Below, piece by piece: positions 18,238 to 26,960 of a DNA stretch of 64,000 nucleotides (the stretch's first letter is position 1; the number at the start of each line of letters is the position of its first letter). The stretch comes from Massilia sp. PDC64 (GTDB lineage: Bacteria; Pseudomonadota; Gammaproteobacteria; Burkholderiales; Burkholderiaceae_D), in contig NZ_FMZS01000001.1 of NCBI RefSeq assembly GCF_900101265.1, positions 1 through 64,000 on the forward strand, given 5' to 3'. A program made the position numbers and the translations under genes. The notes below the pieces were generated by a model. That model was not told the origin of the DNA and searched no databases. It was given only the letters and a program-made list of their open reading frames with translations.

Positions 18238-18486
18238 ATGAACCGCATCGTTCCGCCGATCCTGGCGGCCACCGCCATCCTGCTGTCCGGCTGCGCCGCC
18301 GACGGCGCGCAAACCAAGCAGGGAGGCAACACGTACCTCGACTCGAGCTACACGCCGACGGGCACCCTCATCCCGCGCAAGGCCCCGAGCCGCACGGACA
18401 ACCTGACGGTCGTCGACAAGCAGGCGCTCGAGAACGACCGCACCAACGGCAGCGGCACCAACAACTGGGCGGCCGGCAAGCCCTGA
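18238..18486 (+). CDS. Small lipoprotein, unknown function
   Basis: An 82-aa exported lipoprotein. A short charged start and hydrophobic stretch end in the lipobox LLSGC, giving a mature protein of about 64 residues that is polar and rich in Thr, Asn and Lys. AGGAGAG lies 8 bases before the ATG. It follows the GAF-ATPase gene by 36 bases and is followed by a terminator, so it is probably the last gene of the rightward unit. No family is recognised. Confidence 0.75.
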   Translation: MNRIVPPILAATAILLSGCAADGAQTKQGGNTYLDSSYTPTGTLIPRKAPSRTDNLTVVDKQALENDRTNGSGTNNWAAGKP

Positions 18487-18504
18487 GTCGCAACGCTCGA
18501 TAGC

Positions 18505-18539
18505 AAAAGGGCCGGAGATCGCATCCCCGGCCCTTTTTT
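18505..18539 (+). terminator. Rho-independent terminator
   Basis: An inverted repeat of AAAAGGGCCGG and CCGGCCCTTTT around a short loop, ending in T6, lies 19 bases after the lipoprotein stop. The A-run on its left means it can also serve the leftward pullulanase gene (stop at 18553). Confidence 0.88.
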
Positions 18540-18552
18540 CATGACGCCCCGA

Positions 18553-21500
18553 TCAGTCGTTCGCGTGCTGCACGAACACGGCCGCAGTGCGGGCCGGGAT
18601 CGCGAACGTGCCGCTGTTACGATCGAACTCCGACGCCTTCACGACGTCGTCGCTGCCGTTCCGCTGGATGCGGTGCAGCTGCAGCTTGCGGCCCTTCAGT
18701 TCCGGGATCGCGATCGTCTTGCCGACCTTGTCGACGTTGAACACGACGACGACCGCCTTGTACTGCGCGCCCGGGTAGCGCGCGCCGTCGATGCTCATGG
18801 CGACGAGGCCCGGCACCTGGTTCGGTCCCACGTTATGGAACTTCAGGCGGTCGATCACGTCCTGCGCCGTGCGCAGGCGGAACAGCGTGCTGTCCGCGCG
18901 GATCGCGAGGAAGTCTTCGAACGCGTTCTTCGCGGCGAGGATCGCGCGCGTGTCCGGCTTGATCAGCGGGTTGGTGAGGATGGGCGACATCAGCGACCAG
19001 TTGTCCTGGTTCGGACCCGCCATCGGCAGACCCACGCCGAAGTTATTGGACGCGTAGCTGTAATCCAGCTTGTTGAACCAGTCGCCCGCGTTGTAGCTGT
19101 CGCGGTCGAGCGATTTCGAGCGCAGGATTTCCTGGCCGGCGTGGAAGAACGGAATGCCCTGCGCCAGCACGTTGATCGCGGCGCCGAGGGTCTGCACGCG
19201 CACGCGGTCGGCCAGCGGCGTCGATTGCGGCAGGCGGAATGCGTTGATGTCGAACAGCGTCTGATTGTCGTGCGCCTCGATGTAGTTGATCGTCTCGGCC
19301 GGACTCGCCGCGAAGCCGGCCTGCTGGCCGAAATAATCGATCTGCGCGTTCGTGCGCACGTTGCCGAAGCGGTCCGTGAAGCGGTAATCGCGCAGCGTGC
19401 CGGACAGCGCGACGCGCACGAGGTCCGCGAGGCGCAGCGCATCGTCGCGGGTCTGCGTCGACAGCGCGTTCGGGTCCGTGTAGACGCCGTTGATGAAGCC
19501 CTGCTGGCTGATCAGGGCCTGGCCGCCGTCGCAGCAGCCGCCGCCGCGCACGGTGTCGCGGATGCGGTCGTTGAACGAACCGATGCCGGTGCCCGCCATG
19601 TTGGCCTGGCGCGCCTGCACGAAGCGGGCGTCGTTGGCCACGCTGCCGAAGTTCCACGCTTCGCCGTACAGGTAGATGTCACGGCCGGCGGCCTGGTTGA
19701 CGCTCGCCTGCAGGCGTTTCAGCAGGTCCAGCGGCGTGAAGCCCATGATGTCGAAGCGGAAGCTGTCGACCTTGTACTGGCGCGCCCACAGCGACACGGA
19801 GTCGATGATCAGCTTGCCCATCATCGCGTTTTCCTGCGCGGTGTCGGCGCAGCAGCTGTCGTTCAGGATGTGGCCGTCGTTGGCGAGGCGGTAGTAATAG
19901 GTCGGTACGATGCGGTCGAGGACCGACAGCGGGCCTTGCTGCGACTGGCTCGTGTGGTTGTACACGACGTCCATCGTCACGCGCAGGCCGGTTTCGTGCA
20001 GCGCCTGCACCATCGCACGGAATTCGCGCACGCGCACGGCGCCGTCGTCGGCATCCGTCGCATAGCTGCCTTCCGGCGCATTGTAGTGGACGGGGTCGTA
20101 GCCCCAGTTGAAGCAGTCCGCGTCCGCCACGGCCGCCACCGCGGCCTGTTGCGCCGTCGAGTCGGCACCGGCATTCGGGATGGCCGGCGTGACGCAGCCC
20201 TTCTCGTTGACGCTGGCGATGTCGAAGCTCGGCAGCAGGTGAATGTGCGTCAGGCCCGCCTTCTGCAGCGATTTCAGGTGACGCATGCCGTTGGCGTTTT
20301 CGTCCGTGAAGGCCAGGTACTTGCCGCGGTGGGCGGCGGGCACGGTGGCGTCGGATGCCGAGAAATCGCGGATGTGCAGCTCGTACAGCGCGATGTCGGT
20401 GGGCGCGTCGAGTTTCGGGATGCGCTGGTCGTCCCAGCCGGCCGGTTTCAGTTGCGGGCTGTCGAGGTTCGCCACGAAGCTGCGCGCGCTGTTCGCCGAG
20501 AGGCTCAGCGAATACGGGTCGGTCACGGTGTTCGTCACGACCTTGTTGTCGGCCCAGCGCGACAGCACCTGTACCGTGTACGTGTAGTAGGCGCGGTTGG
20601 CGAGCGACAGGTCGTTCGAGGCGTAGCTCCACACGCCGCTGGCGGCGTCGCGCGTCATCGGGACCGTCGTGGCGGTCGCCGCGTTCACGCTCGCGTACAG
20701 GTTCAGCGCGACGGATTTCGCCGTCGGCGCCCATACGCGGAACGTCGCGCGGCCGCTCCGGTCGAACGTCACGCCCAGCTGGGCCTGGGTGGCCTTCGCG
20801 GCGTACAGGTCGTCCAGCAGGCCGGCCGTCTGCAGCGACGTCACCTGCACGAGGTTGCCGCTGCCGTCGTACTGCGCGATGGCGAACTGGCCGCTGACCA
20901 GCGATGCCACCTGGGCAGCATCGGCATCTTTCAGGCGCAGGCCCGTGGCGCCGGCCAGGTGCGGGTATTTCTGGCGGAGCGCGTCCGGCAGCGCGGATAC
21001 GGTCAGGTCGAAGGCACGCTCGGCGCCCGCCAGGCCGACGTCACCGCCCTGGGTCGGCGCCAGGCCGCCGTTGGCGGCATAGAACAGTCTGTAGCGACCG
21101 CCCGACGGCACGCCCGGCCAGGCCAACGTCGTGCTGGTGAGCCACTGCGCGTTGGCGAAGGCGAGATTGCCGAAGCTGAGCGCGGGCTGCGTCGCGTACA
21201 CGGTGCAGTCGCCTTCCAGCATCCAGATCTCCTGGCCCTTCGTGGCGACGTCGGCGTTCAGGTCGGCGTGCTGGTCGGCGCCGCAGTTCTTCGTGCCGTT
21301 GCCGTCGGTGACGAGGAACCAGATCGCGCTCTTGCCCGCTGCCAGAGGAATGTCGACGTAGCCGCCGAAGCCGTCGCTGTTCGTGAACATGAAGCGGTCG
21401 GCGATCCACGCCGAGCTGGGATGCTGCGGACCGTCCCAGGAGTACACGCCCCACTGGGCCGTGTCGTTCTGGACGCGGTGGAAGTGCATGCGGATGCTGC

Positions 21501-21675
21501 CCGGCGCGACGGGCGCGACGGGCGCGGCGGCCGCGGTGCTCGTCGCGAGCAGCCGGGTGCCGGATTGGGTGGCCTGCTGGCCCGCATCGCCAGCGCCGCA
21601 GCCGGCCAGCAGCAGGCTGGCGCAGGCGGCCATGGCGAAGCCCGACCATGAAGTCAAACTACTTCTGGATATCAT
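18553..21675 (-). CDS. pulA: Surface/periplasmic lipoprotein pullulanase (GH13)
   Basis: A 1040-aa type I pullulanase that hydrolyses alpha-1,6 bonds of pullulan and branched starch fragments. The N-terminus is a lipoprotein signal with lipobox LLLAGC. A CBM41-like starch-binding module (about 60-165; MHFHRVQNDTAQWGVYSW), an N-terminal pullulanase module, a CBM48-like module (about 310-400) and the GH13 barrel follow. The barrel carries the pullulanase signature NWGYDP, the nucleophile Asp in SFRFDIMGF (about 640), the acid/base Glu in YLYGEAWNF (about 671) and the third acidic residue in EAHDNQT (about 802). GAGGGG lies 5 bases before the ATG. It is monocistronic between two terminators or repeats. 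Confidence 0.93.
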   Translation of the reverse strand: MISRSSLTSWSGFAMAACASLLLAGCGAGDAGQQATQSGTRLLATSTAAAAPVAPVAPGSIRMHFHRVQNDTAQWGVYSWDGPQHPSSAWIADRFMFTNSDGFGGYVDIPLAAGKSAIWFLVTDGNGTKNCGADQHADLNADVATKGQEIWMLEGDCTVYATQPALSFGNLAFANAQWLTSTTLAWPGVPSGGRYRLFYAANGGLAPTQGGDVGLAGAERAFDLTVSALPDALRQKYPHLAGATGLRLKDADAAQVASLVSGQFAIAQYDGSGNLVQVTSLQTAGLLDDLYAAKATQAQLGVTFDRSGRATFRVWAPTAKSVALNLYASVNAATATTVPMTRDAASGVWSYASNDLSLANRAYYTYTVQVLSRWADNKVVTNTVTDPYSLSLSANSARSFVANLDSPQLKPAGWDDQRIPKLDAPTDIALYELHIRDFSASDATVPAAHRGKYLAFTDENANGMRHLKSLQKAGLTHIHLLPSFDIASVNEKGCVTPAIPNAGADSTAQQAAVAAVADADCFNWGYDPVHYNAPEGSYATDADDGAVRVREFRAMVQALHETGLRVTMDVVYNHTSQSQQGPLSVLDRIVPTYYYRLANDGHILNDSCCADTAQENAMMGKLIIDSVSLWARQYKVDSFRFDIMGFTPLDLLKRLQASVNQAAGRDIYLYGEAWNFGSVANDARFVQARQANMAGTGIGSFNDRIRDTVRGGGCCDGGQALISQQGFINGVYTDPNALSTQTRDDALRLADLVRVALSGTLRDYRFTDRFGNVRTNAQIDYFGQQAGFAASPAETINYIEAHDNQTLFDINAFRLPQSTPLADRVRVQTLGAAINVLAQGIPFFHAGQEILRSKSLDRDSYNAGDWFNKLDYSYASNNFGVGLPMAGPNQDNWSLMSPILTNPLIKPDTRAILAAKNAFEDFLAIRADSTLFRLRTAQDVIDRLKFHNVGPNQVPGLVAMSIDGARYPGAQYKAVVVVFNVDKVGKTIAIPELKGRKLQLHRIQRNGSDDVVKASEFDRNSGTFAIPARTAAVFVQHAND

Positions 21676-21809
21676 ATTGTCCCCTCTTCATTCTTATTCT
21701 GACCGACGGGCGTGGCCCGGACGGCAACGCTGGCCGACGATCGCATGTAATATTACTACGTGCGTTAGTAAAAATGAAAAGGAAACGATGCACTGTGGCG
21801 CAAACGCCA

Positions 21810-22011
21810 AATTCGGGGTCAGAGCACATTTTTCGCAGAATTCGGGGTCAAAGCACTTTTCGAGGCAAGAGATTGCCGGCATTTTTATCGGCACTGCGCT
21901 AGTGAATAGATGAGAATCCTCGGCGACGGCGGCAAGTTGTCGCTTCTGCGCATGTATGGAAAATGTGCTCTGACCCCGAAACTTCGGAAAAATGTGCTCT
22001 GACCCCGAATC
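21810..22011. repeat. Inverted array of four TTCGGGGTCAGAGCAC repeats
   Basis: Two forward copies (21811-21832 with TTCGGGGTCAGAGCACATTT; 21840-21860 with TTCGGGGTCAAAGCACTTTT) face two reverse copies (21959-21980 and 21988-22010, AATGTGCTCTGACCCCGAA). The copies in each pair are about 28-29 bases apart, and the centre is about 95 bases with no ORF. The layout resembles a REP/BIME-like or small non-autonomous element. Repeats of this kind often flank transposase genes of the IS200-like REP-associated (RAYT) family, but no transposase is present here. Confidence 0.8.
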
Positions 22012-22019
22012 GAAGCAAC

Positions 22020-22043
22020 AAAAAAGGCAGCCCGCAGGCTGCC
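22020..22043 (-). terminator. Rho-independent terminator for the pit gene
   Basis: A perfect 7-bp stem GGCAGCC / GGCTGCC with a 4-base loop is followed, on the minus strand, by T6. It lies 22 bases after the pit stop codon. Confidence 0.88.
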
Positions 22044-22064
22044 TTGTAGTTCGATGCGTCGCGC

Positions 22065-23075
22065 TCAGAGGATGTGGGTGCCGACCCACCACGCGATCGC
22101 CGCCATGAAGGCCGACGCGGGGATGGTGAAGACCCAGGCCCACACGATGTTGCCGGCCACGCCCCAGCGCACGGCGGATGCCTTCTGCGCGGAGCCGACG
22201 CCGACGATGGCGCCCGTGATGGTGTGCGTCGTCGACACCGGCACGCCGATCGCGCTGGCGATGAACAGCGTGATGGCACCGCCCGATTCCGCGCAGAAGC
22301 CGCCGACCGGCTTGAGCTTGGTGATCTTCTGGCCCATCGTGCGCACGATGCGCCAGCCGCCGAACAGCGTGCCCATCGAGATCGCCGTGTAGCACGCGAT
22401 CACGACCCACAGCGGAGGCGCCGCGTCGCCGGCCTGCGACACGCCGGCCACGATCAGCAGCATCCAGATGATGCCGATGGTCTTCTGCGCGTCGTTGCCG
22501 CCGTGACCCAGGCTATAGGCTGCGGCCGAGACGAGCTGCAGGCGGCGGAACCACGTGTCGACCTTGCGCGGCGGGGTGCGCACGAAGATCCAGGACACGG
22601 CCAGCATCACGATCGAGCCGAGGATGAAGCCCAGCAGCGGTGACAGGATGATCCACTGCACGGTCTTGAGCAGGCCGCCGCCGACCAGGGCACCGGTGCC
22701 GCTCTTGGCGACGGCCGCGCCCACCAGGCCGCCGATCAGGGCGTGCGAGGACGAGGACGGGATGCCGTAGTACCACGTGATGACGTTCCAGACGATGGCG
22801 CCGACGAGCGCCCCGAACACGACGTAATGGTCGACGACGTGCGGATCGACGGTACCCTTGCCCACCGTGGCCGCCACGTGCAGGCCGACGGTGAAGATGG
22901 CGACGAAGTTGAACAGTGCCGACATCGCGACCGCCGTCTGCGGCCGGAGCACGCCCGTCGACACCACCGTCGCGATCGCGTTGGCGGCATCGTGGAAGCC
23001 GTTCATGAAGTCGAAGACCAGCGCTAAAAAGACGAGCAGGCCCAGCACATAAATGCTGATGTGAAGAGAGTCCAT
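22065..23075 (-). CDS. pit: PiT-family low-affinity inorganic phosphate transporter
   Basis: A 336-aa inner-membrane symporter with about ten hydrophobic helices. It carries both inverted PiT signature motifs: DFMNGFHDAANAIAT near the N-terminus and LGHGGNDAQKTIG in the second half, plus SSSHALIGGLVGA and STTHTITGAIVG. It moves phosphate (as a metal-phosphate or with H+) into the cell. The ATG at 23075 starts MDSLHISIYVLG; open frame upstream of it lacks a reasonable start. The DUF47 gene ends 22 bases upstream on the same strand, the standard arrangement for this transporter and its accessory protein. Confidence 0.93.
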   Translation of the reverse strand: MDSLHISIYVLGLLVFLALVFDFMNGFHDAANAIATVVSTGVLRPQTAVAMSALFNFVAIFTVGLHVAATVGKGTVDPHVVDHYVVFGALVGAIVWNVITWYYGIPSSSSHALIGGLVGAAVAKSGTGALVGGGLLKTVQWIILSPLLGFILGSIVMLAVSWIFVRTPPRKVDTWFRRLQLVSAAAYSLGHGGNDAQKTIGIIWMLLIVAGVSQAGDAAPPLWVVIACYTAISMGTLFGGWRIVRTMGQKITKLKPVGGFCAESGGAITLFIASAIGVPVSTTHTITGAIVGVGSAQKASAVRWGVAGNIVWAWVFTIPASAFMAAIAWWVGTHIL

Positions 23076-23097
23076 GTTGTTCTTGTTGTTCCGGTCG

Positions 23098-23724
23098 TTA
23101 CGCGTTCTCGACGATGATGCCTTCGATGATGTTGGCAACGTCTTCGCAGCGGTCGGTCACGGTCTCGAGGATTTCGTAGATGGCCTTCATCTTGATCAGG
23201 TTGCGCACGTCCGGTTCGTCGCGGAACAGCTTGGACATGGCGGCGCGCATCACGTGGTCGGCGTCCGATTCCAGGCGGTCGATCTCTTCGCAGATGGCGA
23301 CCATCTTCTGGGCGTTGTCCATGTTGTGCAGCATGCCGACGGCCTGCTGGACCTTTTCGCAGCATGCCAGGCACAGCTCGGCCAGGCGCTTCGCTTCCGG
23401 CGTGACCGCGTGCAGGTCGTACAGCGAGATGGTCTGGGCGGCGTCCTCCATCATGTCGAGGATGTCGTCCATGCGGGTGATCAGCTTGTGGATGTCGTCA
23501 CGGTCGAGCGGCGTGATGAAGGTCTTGTGCAGCAGGTCCACGCACTGGTAGGTGATCTTGTCCGCCTGTTTTTCGATGCTCTCCACGGCGTGCGTGCGGT
23601 TTTCCAGGTCGTCGAAGTTGGTCATCAGGCCGACCATCTCTTGTGCACCCTTCACGCACAACGCGGCGTGCTGGTTGAACAGGTCGAAAAATTTGCCCTC
23701 CGTGGGCATCAGGCGTCCAAACAT
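23098..23724 (-). CDS. DUF47/PhoU-like accessory protein of the phosphate transporter
   Basis: A 208-aa, all-helical cytoplasmic protein starting MFGRLMPTEGKFFDLF, with PhoU-like repeats rich in Glu and Asp (ITRMDDILDMMEDAAQ; EEIDRLESDADHVMR). DUF47 proteins are usually encoded directly before a PiT transporter and are thought to tune it. Here the two genes are 22 bases apart in one leftward operon, which supports that role. No pho box was identified. Confidence 0.9.
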   Translation of the reverse strand: MFGRLMPTEGKFFDLFNQHAALCVKGAQEMVGLMTNFDDLENRTHAVESIEKQADKITYQCVDLLHKTFITPLDRDDIHKLITRMDDILDMMEDAAQTISLYDLHAVTPEAKRLAELCLACCEKVQQAVGMLHNMDNAQKMVAICEEIDRLESDADHVMRAAMSKLFRDEPDVRNLIKMKAIYEILETVTDRCEDVANIIEGIIVENA

Positions 23725-23808
23725 AGGTTCTCCGTTGGGTAAATCTCTTGGGACTTCTTTGAAAGTCGCGGCATCGGGTGGCGCCGCGATCCTTGACTGC
23801 TATCGGCT

Positions 23809-25203
23809 TTAATCGCCCTGGTAGATACCCAGGTTGCCGCTGTAATTCCCGAACTTGGTGTACATGCCCATCCAGGTCAGTCGCACGGCGCCGATCGGGC
23901 CGTTACGCTGTTTGCCGATAATGATCTCGGCGGTACCTTTGTCGGGCGAGTCCGGGTTGTAAACTTCGTCACGATACAGGAAGATGATCACGTCCGCATC
24001 CTGTTCGATAGCGCCCGATTCGCGCAGGTCGGACATCACGGGGCGCTTGTTGGGGCGTTGTTCCAGCGAGCGGTTCAGCTGGGACAGCGCGATCACCGGG
24101 CATCCCAGTTCCTTCGCCAGGCCCTTCAGGCTTCGCGAGATCTCCGAGATTTCGGACGCACGGTTGTCGCCCGGCTTGGAACCCTGCATCAGCTGCAGGT
24201 AGTCGACGATGATCAGGCCCAGCTTGCCGCACTGGCGCGCCAGGCGGCGTGCACGGGCACGCATCTCGATCGGGTTCAGCGCCGGCGTCTCGTCGATGAA
24301 GATCTGCGCATCGTTCATCTTCTGGATCGCGTGCGTCAGGCGCGGCCAGTCCTCGTCCAGCAGCTTGCCGGTACGCAGGCGGTGCTGGTCGAGCTGGCCG
24401 ATGGAGCCGAGCATACGCATCGCCAGCTGCACGCCGCCCATCTCCATCGAGAAGATCGCGACCGGCAGGCCGGCGTCGACGGCCACGTTCTCGCCGATGT
24501 TGACGGAGAACGCGGTCTTGCCCATCGACGGACGGCCCGCGACGATGACGAGGTCGCCCGGCTGCAGGCCGGACGTCATCTTGTCGAGGTCGGCAAAGCC
24601 CGTCGGCACGCCCGTGATCTCGCCCTGGTTGTCGCGGCTGTACAGCTCGTCGACGCGCTCGACCACCTGGGTCAGCAGCGGCTGCACGGGCAGCCAGCCC
24701 TGGGCACCGCGGGCGCCTTGCTCGGCGATCGCGAAGATGCGCGATTCGGCCTCGTCGAGGATCTGCTTGACCTCGGCACCCTGCGGATTGAAGGCCTTGC
24801 CGGACACCTCGTCGGCGACGGTGATGAGCTGGCGCAGCACGCCGCGATCGCGGACGATCTCGGCATAACGGCGGATGTTGGCGGCGGATGGCGTGTTCTG
24901 CGCCATCGCGTTGAGGTACTGCAGGCCGCCGACCTCCTCGGCCTTGCCGAGCTGGACGAGTGCCTCGTACACGGTGATCACGTCGGCAGGCTTGCCAGCA
25001 TTGATCAGGCGGACCATCTGTTCGAAGATGATCCGGTGGTCGTAGCGGTAAAAATCCTCCGCATGCATGAAGTCGGCAATGCGGTCCCACGCCGCGTTAT
25101 CGCGCAGCAGGCCGCCGATGACGGACTGTTCTGCTTCGATGGAATGCGGGGGGATGCGGAGCGACTCGATCTGCGGGTCTGCTGGGGTGTTCATGGCCGG
25201 CAT
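23809..25203 (-). CDS. dnaB: Replicative DNA helicase DnaB
   Basis: A 464-aa hexameric helicase that unwinds DNA at the replication fork. The N-terminal DnaB domain (SIEAEQSVIGGLL) is followed by a RecA-like C-terminal domain with Walker A GRPSMGKTAF, Walker B LGLIIVDYLQLM and the SQLNRSLEQR arginine-rich segment. Length fits the family, and no intein is present. ATG at 25203 and ATG at 25194 are both possible starts; GGG four bases before the first slightly favours it. It lies downstream of rpsF-priB-rpsR-rplI, separated by a terminator, a common betaproteobacterial order. Confidence 0.95.
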   Translation of the reverse strand: MPAMNTPADPQIESLRIPPHSIEAEQSVIGGLLRDNAAWDRIADFMHAEDFYRYDHRIIFEQMVRLINAGKPADVITVYEALVQLGKAEEVGGLQYLNAMAQNTPSAANIRRYAEIVRDRGVLRQLITVADEVSGKAFNPQGAEVKQILDEAESRIFAIAEQGARGAQGWLPVQPLLTQVVERVDELYSRDNQGEITGVPTGFADLDKMTSGLQPGDLVIVAGRPSMGKTAFSVNIGENVAVDAGLPVAIFSMEMGGVQLAMRMLGSIGQLDQHRLRTGKLLDEDWPRLTHAIQKMNDAQIFIDETPALNPIEMRARARRLARQCGKLGLIIVDYLQLMQGSKPGDNRASEISEISRSLKGLAKELGCPVIALSQLNRSLEQRPNKRPVMSDLRESGAIEQDADVIIFLYRDEVYNPDSPDKGTAEIIIGKQRNGPIGAVRLTWMGMYTKFGNYSGNLGIYQGD

Positions 25204-25253
25204 TATACCCGTTCCCGATCTGGCGCTGAAATCATTGGTGAGTTTCCGAAAAT

Positions 25254-25282
25254 AAAAAAGCCGGGGAGTCCCCGGCTTTTTC
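25254..25282 (-). terminator. Rho-independent terminator after rplI
   Basis: A perfect 8-bp stem GCCGGGGA / TCCCCGGC is flanked by A-rich sequence on the left (giving U6 for the minus strand) and T5 on the right. It separates rplI from dnaB; dnaB therefore needs its own promoter in the 50 bases that follow. Confidence 0.9.
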
Positions 25283-25304
25283 GCTTTCTGACAACAGAGT
25301 CGTC

Positions 25305-25757
25305 TTAGGCAGCTTCACCCACGACAGCGATGGTGATTTCCACCACGACGTCGGTGTGCAGAGCGACCGACACCGGGTGCTCGCCGGTGGTCTTCAGCGG
25401 ACCGGTCGGCATGCGCACTTGTGCCTTTTCGACGGCGAAACCTTGCTTGGTCAGGGCTTCGGCGATGTCGAAGTTGGTCACGGAACCGAACAGACGGCCG
25501 TCGACGCCGGCTTTCTGGGCGATGGTGACGGTCATGCCGTTCAGCTTGTCGCCTTGGGCTTGAGCGGCAGCCAGTTTCTCGGCAGCTGCTTTTTCCAGTT
25601 CGGCGCGCTTGACTTCAAACTCGGCCACGGCAGCCTGCGTTGCGCGGCGGGCCATTTTTTGTGGGATCAGGAAGTTACGGGCGTAACCGTCCTTGACCTT
25701 GACGACGTCGCCCAGGTTGCCGACGTTGACGACTTTTTCCAGCAGGATAACTTGCAT
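25305..25757 (-). CDS. rplI: 50S ribosomal protein L9
   Basis: A 150-aa protein of full length. The N-terminal domain [19 protein letters not shown] with [13 protein letters not shown] is the L9 signature. A long connecting helix (about 40-75) and the C-terminal domain follow. L9 binds 23S rRNA at the base of the L1 stalk. It is the last gene of the rpsF-priB-rpsR-rplI operon, with a terminator right after it. Confidence 0.97.
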   Translation of the reverse strand: MQVILLEKVVNVGNLGDVVKVKDGYARNFLIPQKMARRATQAAVAEFEVKRAELEKAAAEKLAAAQAQGDKLNGMTVTIAQKAGVDGRLFGSVTNFDIAEALTKQGFAVEKAQVRMPTGPLKTTGEHPVSVALHTDVVVEITIAVVGEAA

Positions 25758-25802
25758 TTTATTCTCCAGTAATCTGACTATGCTTGATGTCGCGACCGAC
25801 GA

Positions 25803-26093
25803 TTAAGCGTTGTGCAGGTCGGTGTACGGCAGCAGAGCCAGGTAACGGGCGCGCTTGATGGCGGTGTCCACTTGACGCTGGTAGTGCGCCTTGGTGCCGG
25901 TCAGGCGTGCCGGCATGATCTTGCCGTTTTCCTGGATGAAATCCTTCAGGGTGTCGACGTCTTTGTAGTCAACCTGTTCCACGCCTGCAGCGGTGAAGCG
26001 GCAGAACTTCTTGCGCTTGAACAGCGGGTTCTGCTGTTTGCGCTTCTCTTTGAGCTTAGCTTTGTTTTTGTCGAACTTTTTACCGAATGCCAT
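25803..26093 (-). CDS. rpsR: 30S ribosomal protein S18
   Basis: A 96-aa protein with a basic N-terminus ([19 protein letters not shown]) and the S18 core [19 protein letters not shown], followed by [14 protein letters not shown]18 pairs with S6 on the 30S platform. The N-terminus is about 20 residues longer than in E. coli S18. It lies between priB and rplI in the conserved operon. Confidence 0.97.
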   Translation of the reverse strand: MAFGKKFDKNKAKLKEKRKQQNPLFKRKKFCRFTAAGVEQVDYKDVDTLKDFIQENGKIMPARLTGTKAHYQRQVDTAIKRARYLALLPYTDLHNA

Positions 26094-26132
26094 TTTGAGG
26101 CTCCTGTATCTATCTATAAACGTGCCGGCAAA

Positions 26133-26426
26133 CTATGCGGCGGCACTGAAATCAATGATGTGAAACACCAGGGTCTTGCTGTGACGGCTCTTCCTGGCGA
26201 GGAATCCCGTGAAGCGGTACATCGCGCCGAGTTCGGCGCCGGCGAATCGTCCCGAAATCTCCCCCGCGGCAACCGCGGGAATCTCGAATTCGACTTGCCT
26301 CTCTACCCTTGCTTCCGTCTGCGTCGATCCGTGTTGCAGGATGCCGCCGACGATGGGGATACCGGCCGGGGTGTAGCGCAGAGTGTCGCGTTCCAGAATG
26401 CTTGCGACCAGCGACAGCTCGTTCAC
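26133..26426 (-). CDS. priB: Primosomal replication protein N (PriB)
   Basis: A 97-aa OB-fold single-strand DNA-binding protein that helps PriA restart stalled forks. The core RYTPAGIPIVGGILQHGS and the C-terminal KTLVFHIIDFSAAA are typical. The likely start is GTG at 26426 (giving MNELSLVAS, matching the family start); a TTG one codon upstream is also in frame. It sits between rpsF and rpsR, the usual place for priB. Confidence 0.92.
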   Translation of the reverse strand: MNELSLVASILERDTLRYTPAGIPIVGGILQHGSTQTEARVERQVEFEIPAVAAGEISGRFAGAELGAMYRFTGFLARKSRHSKTLVFHIIDFSAAA

Positions 26427-26453
26427 CAACTATGCCCGGTGCTCCCGCGCGAT

Positions 26454-26837
26454 TTAGGCTGCGGCGGCCGGAGCGGCGGCCTGCTCGGCGCGGTGGCTCT
26501 TGGCTGCGTCTTCGCGCTGGACCGACTTCATCATCGGCGACGGTGCGGTTTCAGCCTTCTTCATCTTCACGGTCAGGTGACGCAGCACGGCATCATTGAA
26601 TTTGAATGCGGTTTCCAGCTCGACCAGGGTCTCGTTGTCGCACTCGATGTTCATGCAGATGTAGTGTGCCTTCGGCAGCTTCTGGATCTGGTAAGCCATT
26701 TGACGACGGCCCCAATCTTCGACGCGGTGGATGTTGCCGCCGCGCGAGGTGACCGTGGTCTTGTAGCGTTCGATCATCGCCGGGACCTGTTCGCTCTGGT
26801 CCGGGTGGACGATAAACACGATTTCATAATGACGCAT
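26454..26837 (-). CDS. rpsF: 30S ribosomal protein S6
   Basis: A 127-aa protein beginning [18 protein letters not shown], the S6 signature, with [15 protein letters not shown] later. The C-terminal 30 residues are an Ala/Glu/Lys tail. AAGGAG lies 8 bases before the ATG at 26837. It is the first gene of the ribosomal operon, with a promoter expected in the region shared with lexA. Confidence 0.97.
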   Translation of the reverse strand: MRHYEIVFIVHPDQSEQVPAMIERYKTTVTSRGGNIHRVEDWGRRQMAYQIQKLPKAHYICMNIECDNETLVELETAFKFNDAVLRHLTVKMKKAETAPSPMMKSVQREDAAKSHRAEQAAAPAAAA

Positions 26838-26960
26838 GAAACACTCCTTAAGGACGTTTAAACAAATGCCCACCTCGGCGTCAAGACGAGTGTGGGAAGG
26901 GAAAGCCCAACATTATAACAGCAAAATCGTCAAGGGCTCAATAGGCGGAACTTCGCGGAC

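Larger units (their letters stand above)
21676..22064. other. Intergenic region: pulA promoter, repeat array and pit terminator
   Basis: No gene is supported in these 389 bases. The left third (21676-21800) should hold the leftward pulA promoter and includes the 10-base palindrome GTAATATTAC (21747-21756), a possible operator. The rest is occupied by the inverted repeat array and the terminator listed separately. Confidence 0.6.

Noticed and set aside
18541..21651. A 1036-codon open frame on the plus strand
   Set aside because: It is antisense to the pullulanase gene with its lipobox and GH13 catalytic residues.
21694..22410. A minus-strand frame running from the pit gene through the repeat array
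   Set aside because: It uses the wrong frame of pit and then translates the repeats; there is no ribosome site or domain.
26133..26837. Possible gene break between rpsF and priB
   Set aside because: The short spacing and GTG/TTG start of priB are normal; both proteins are full length.
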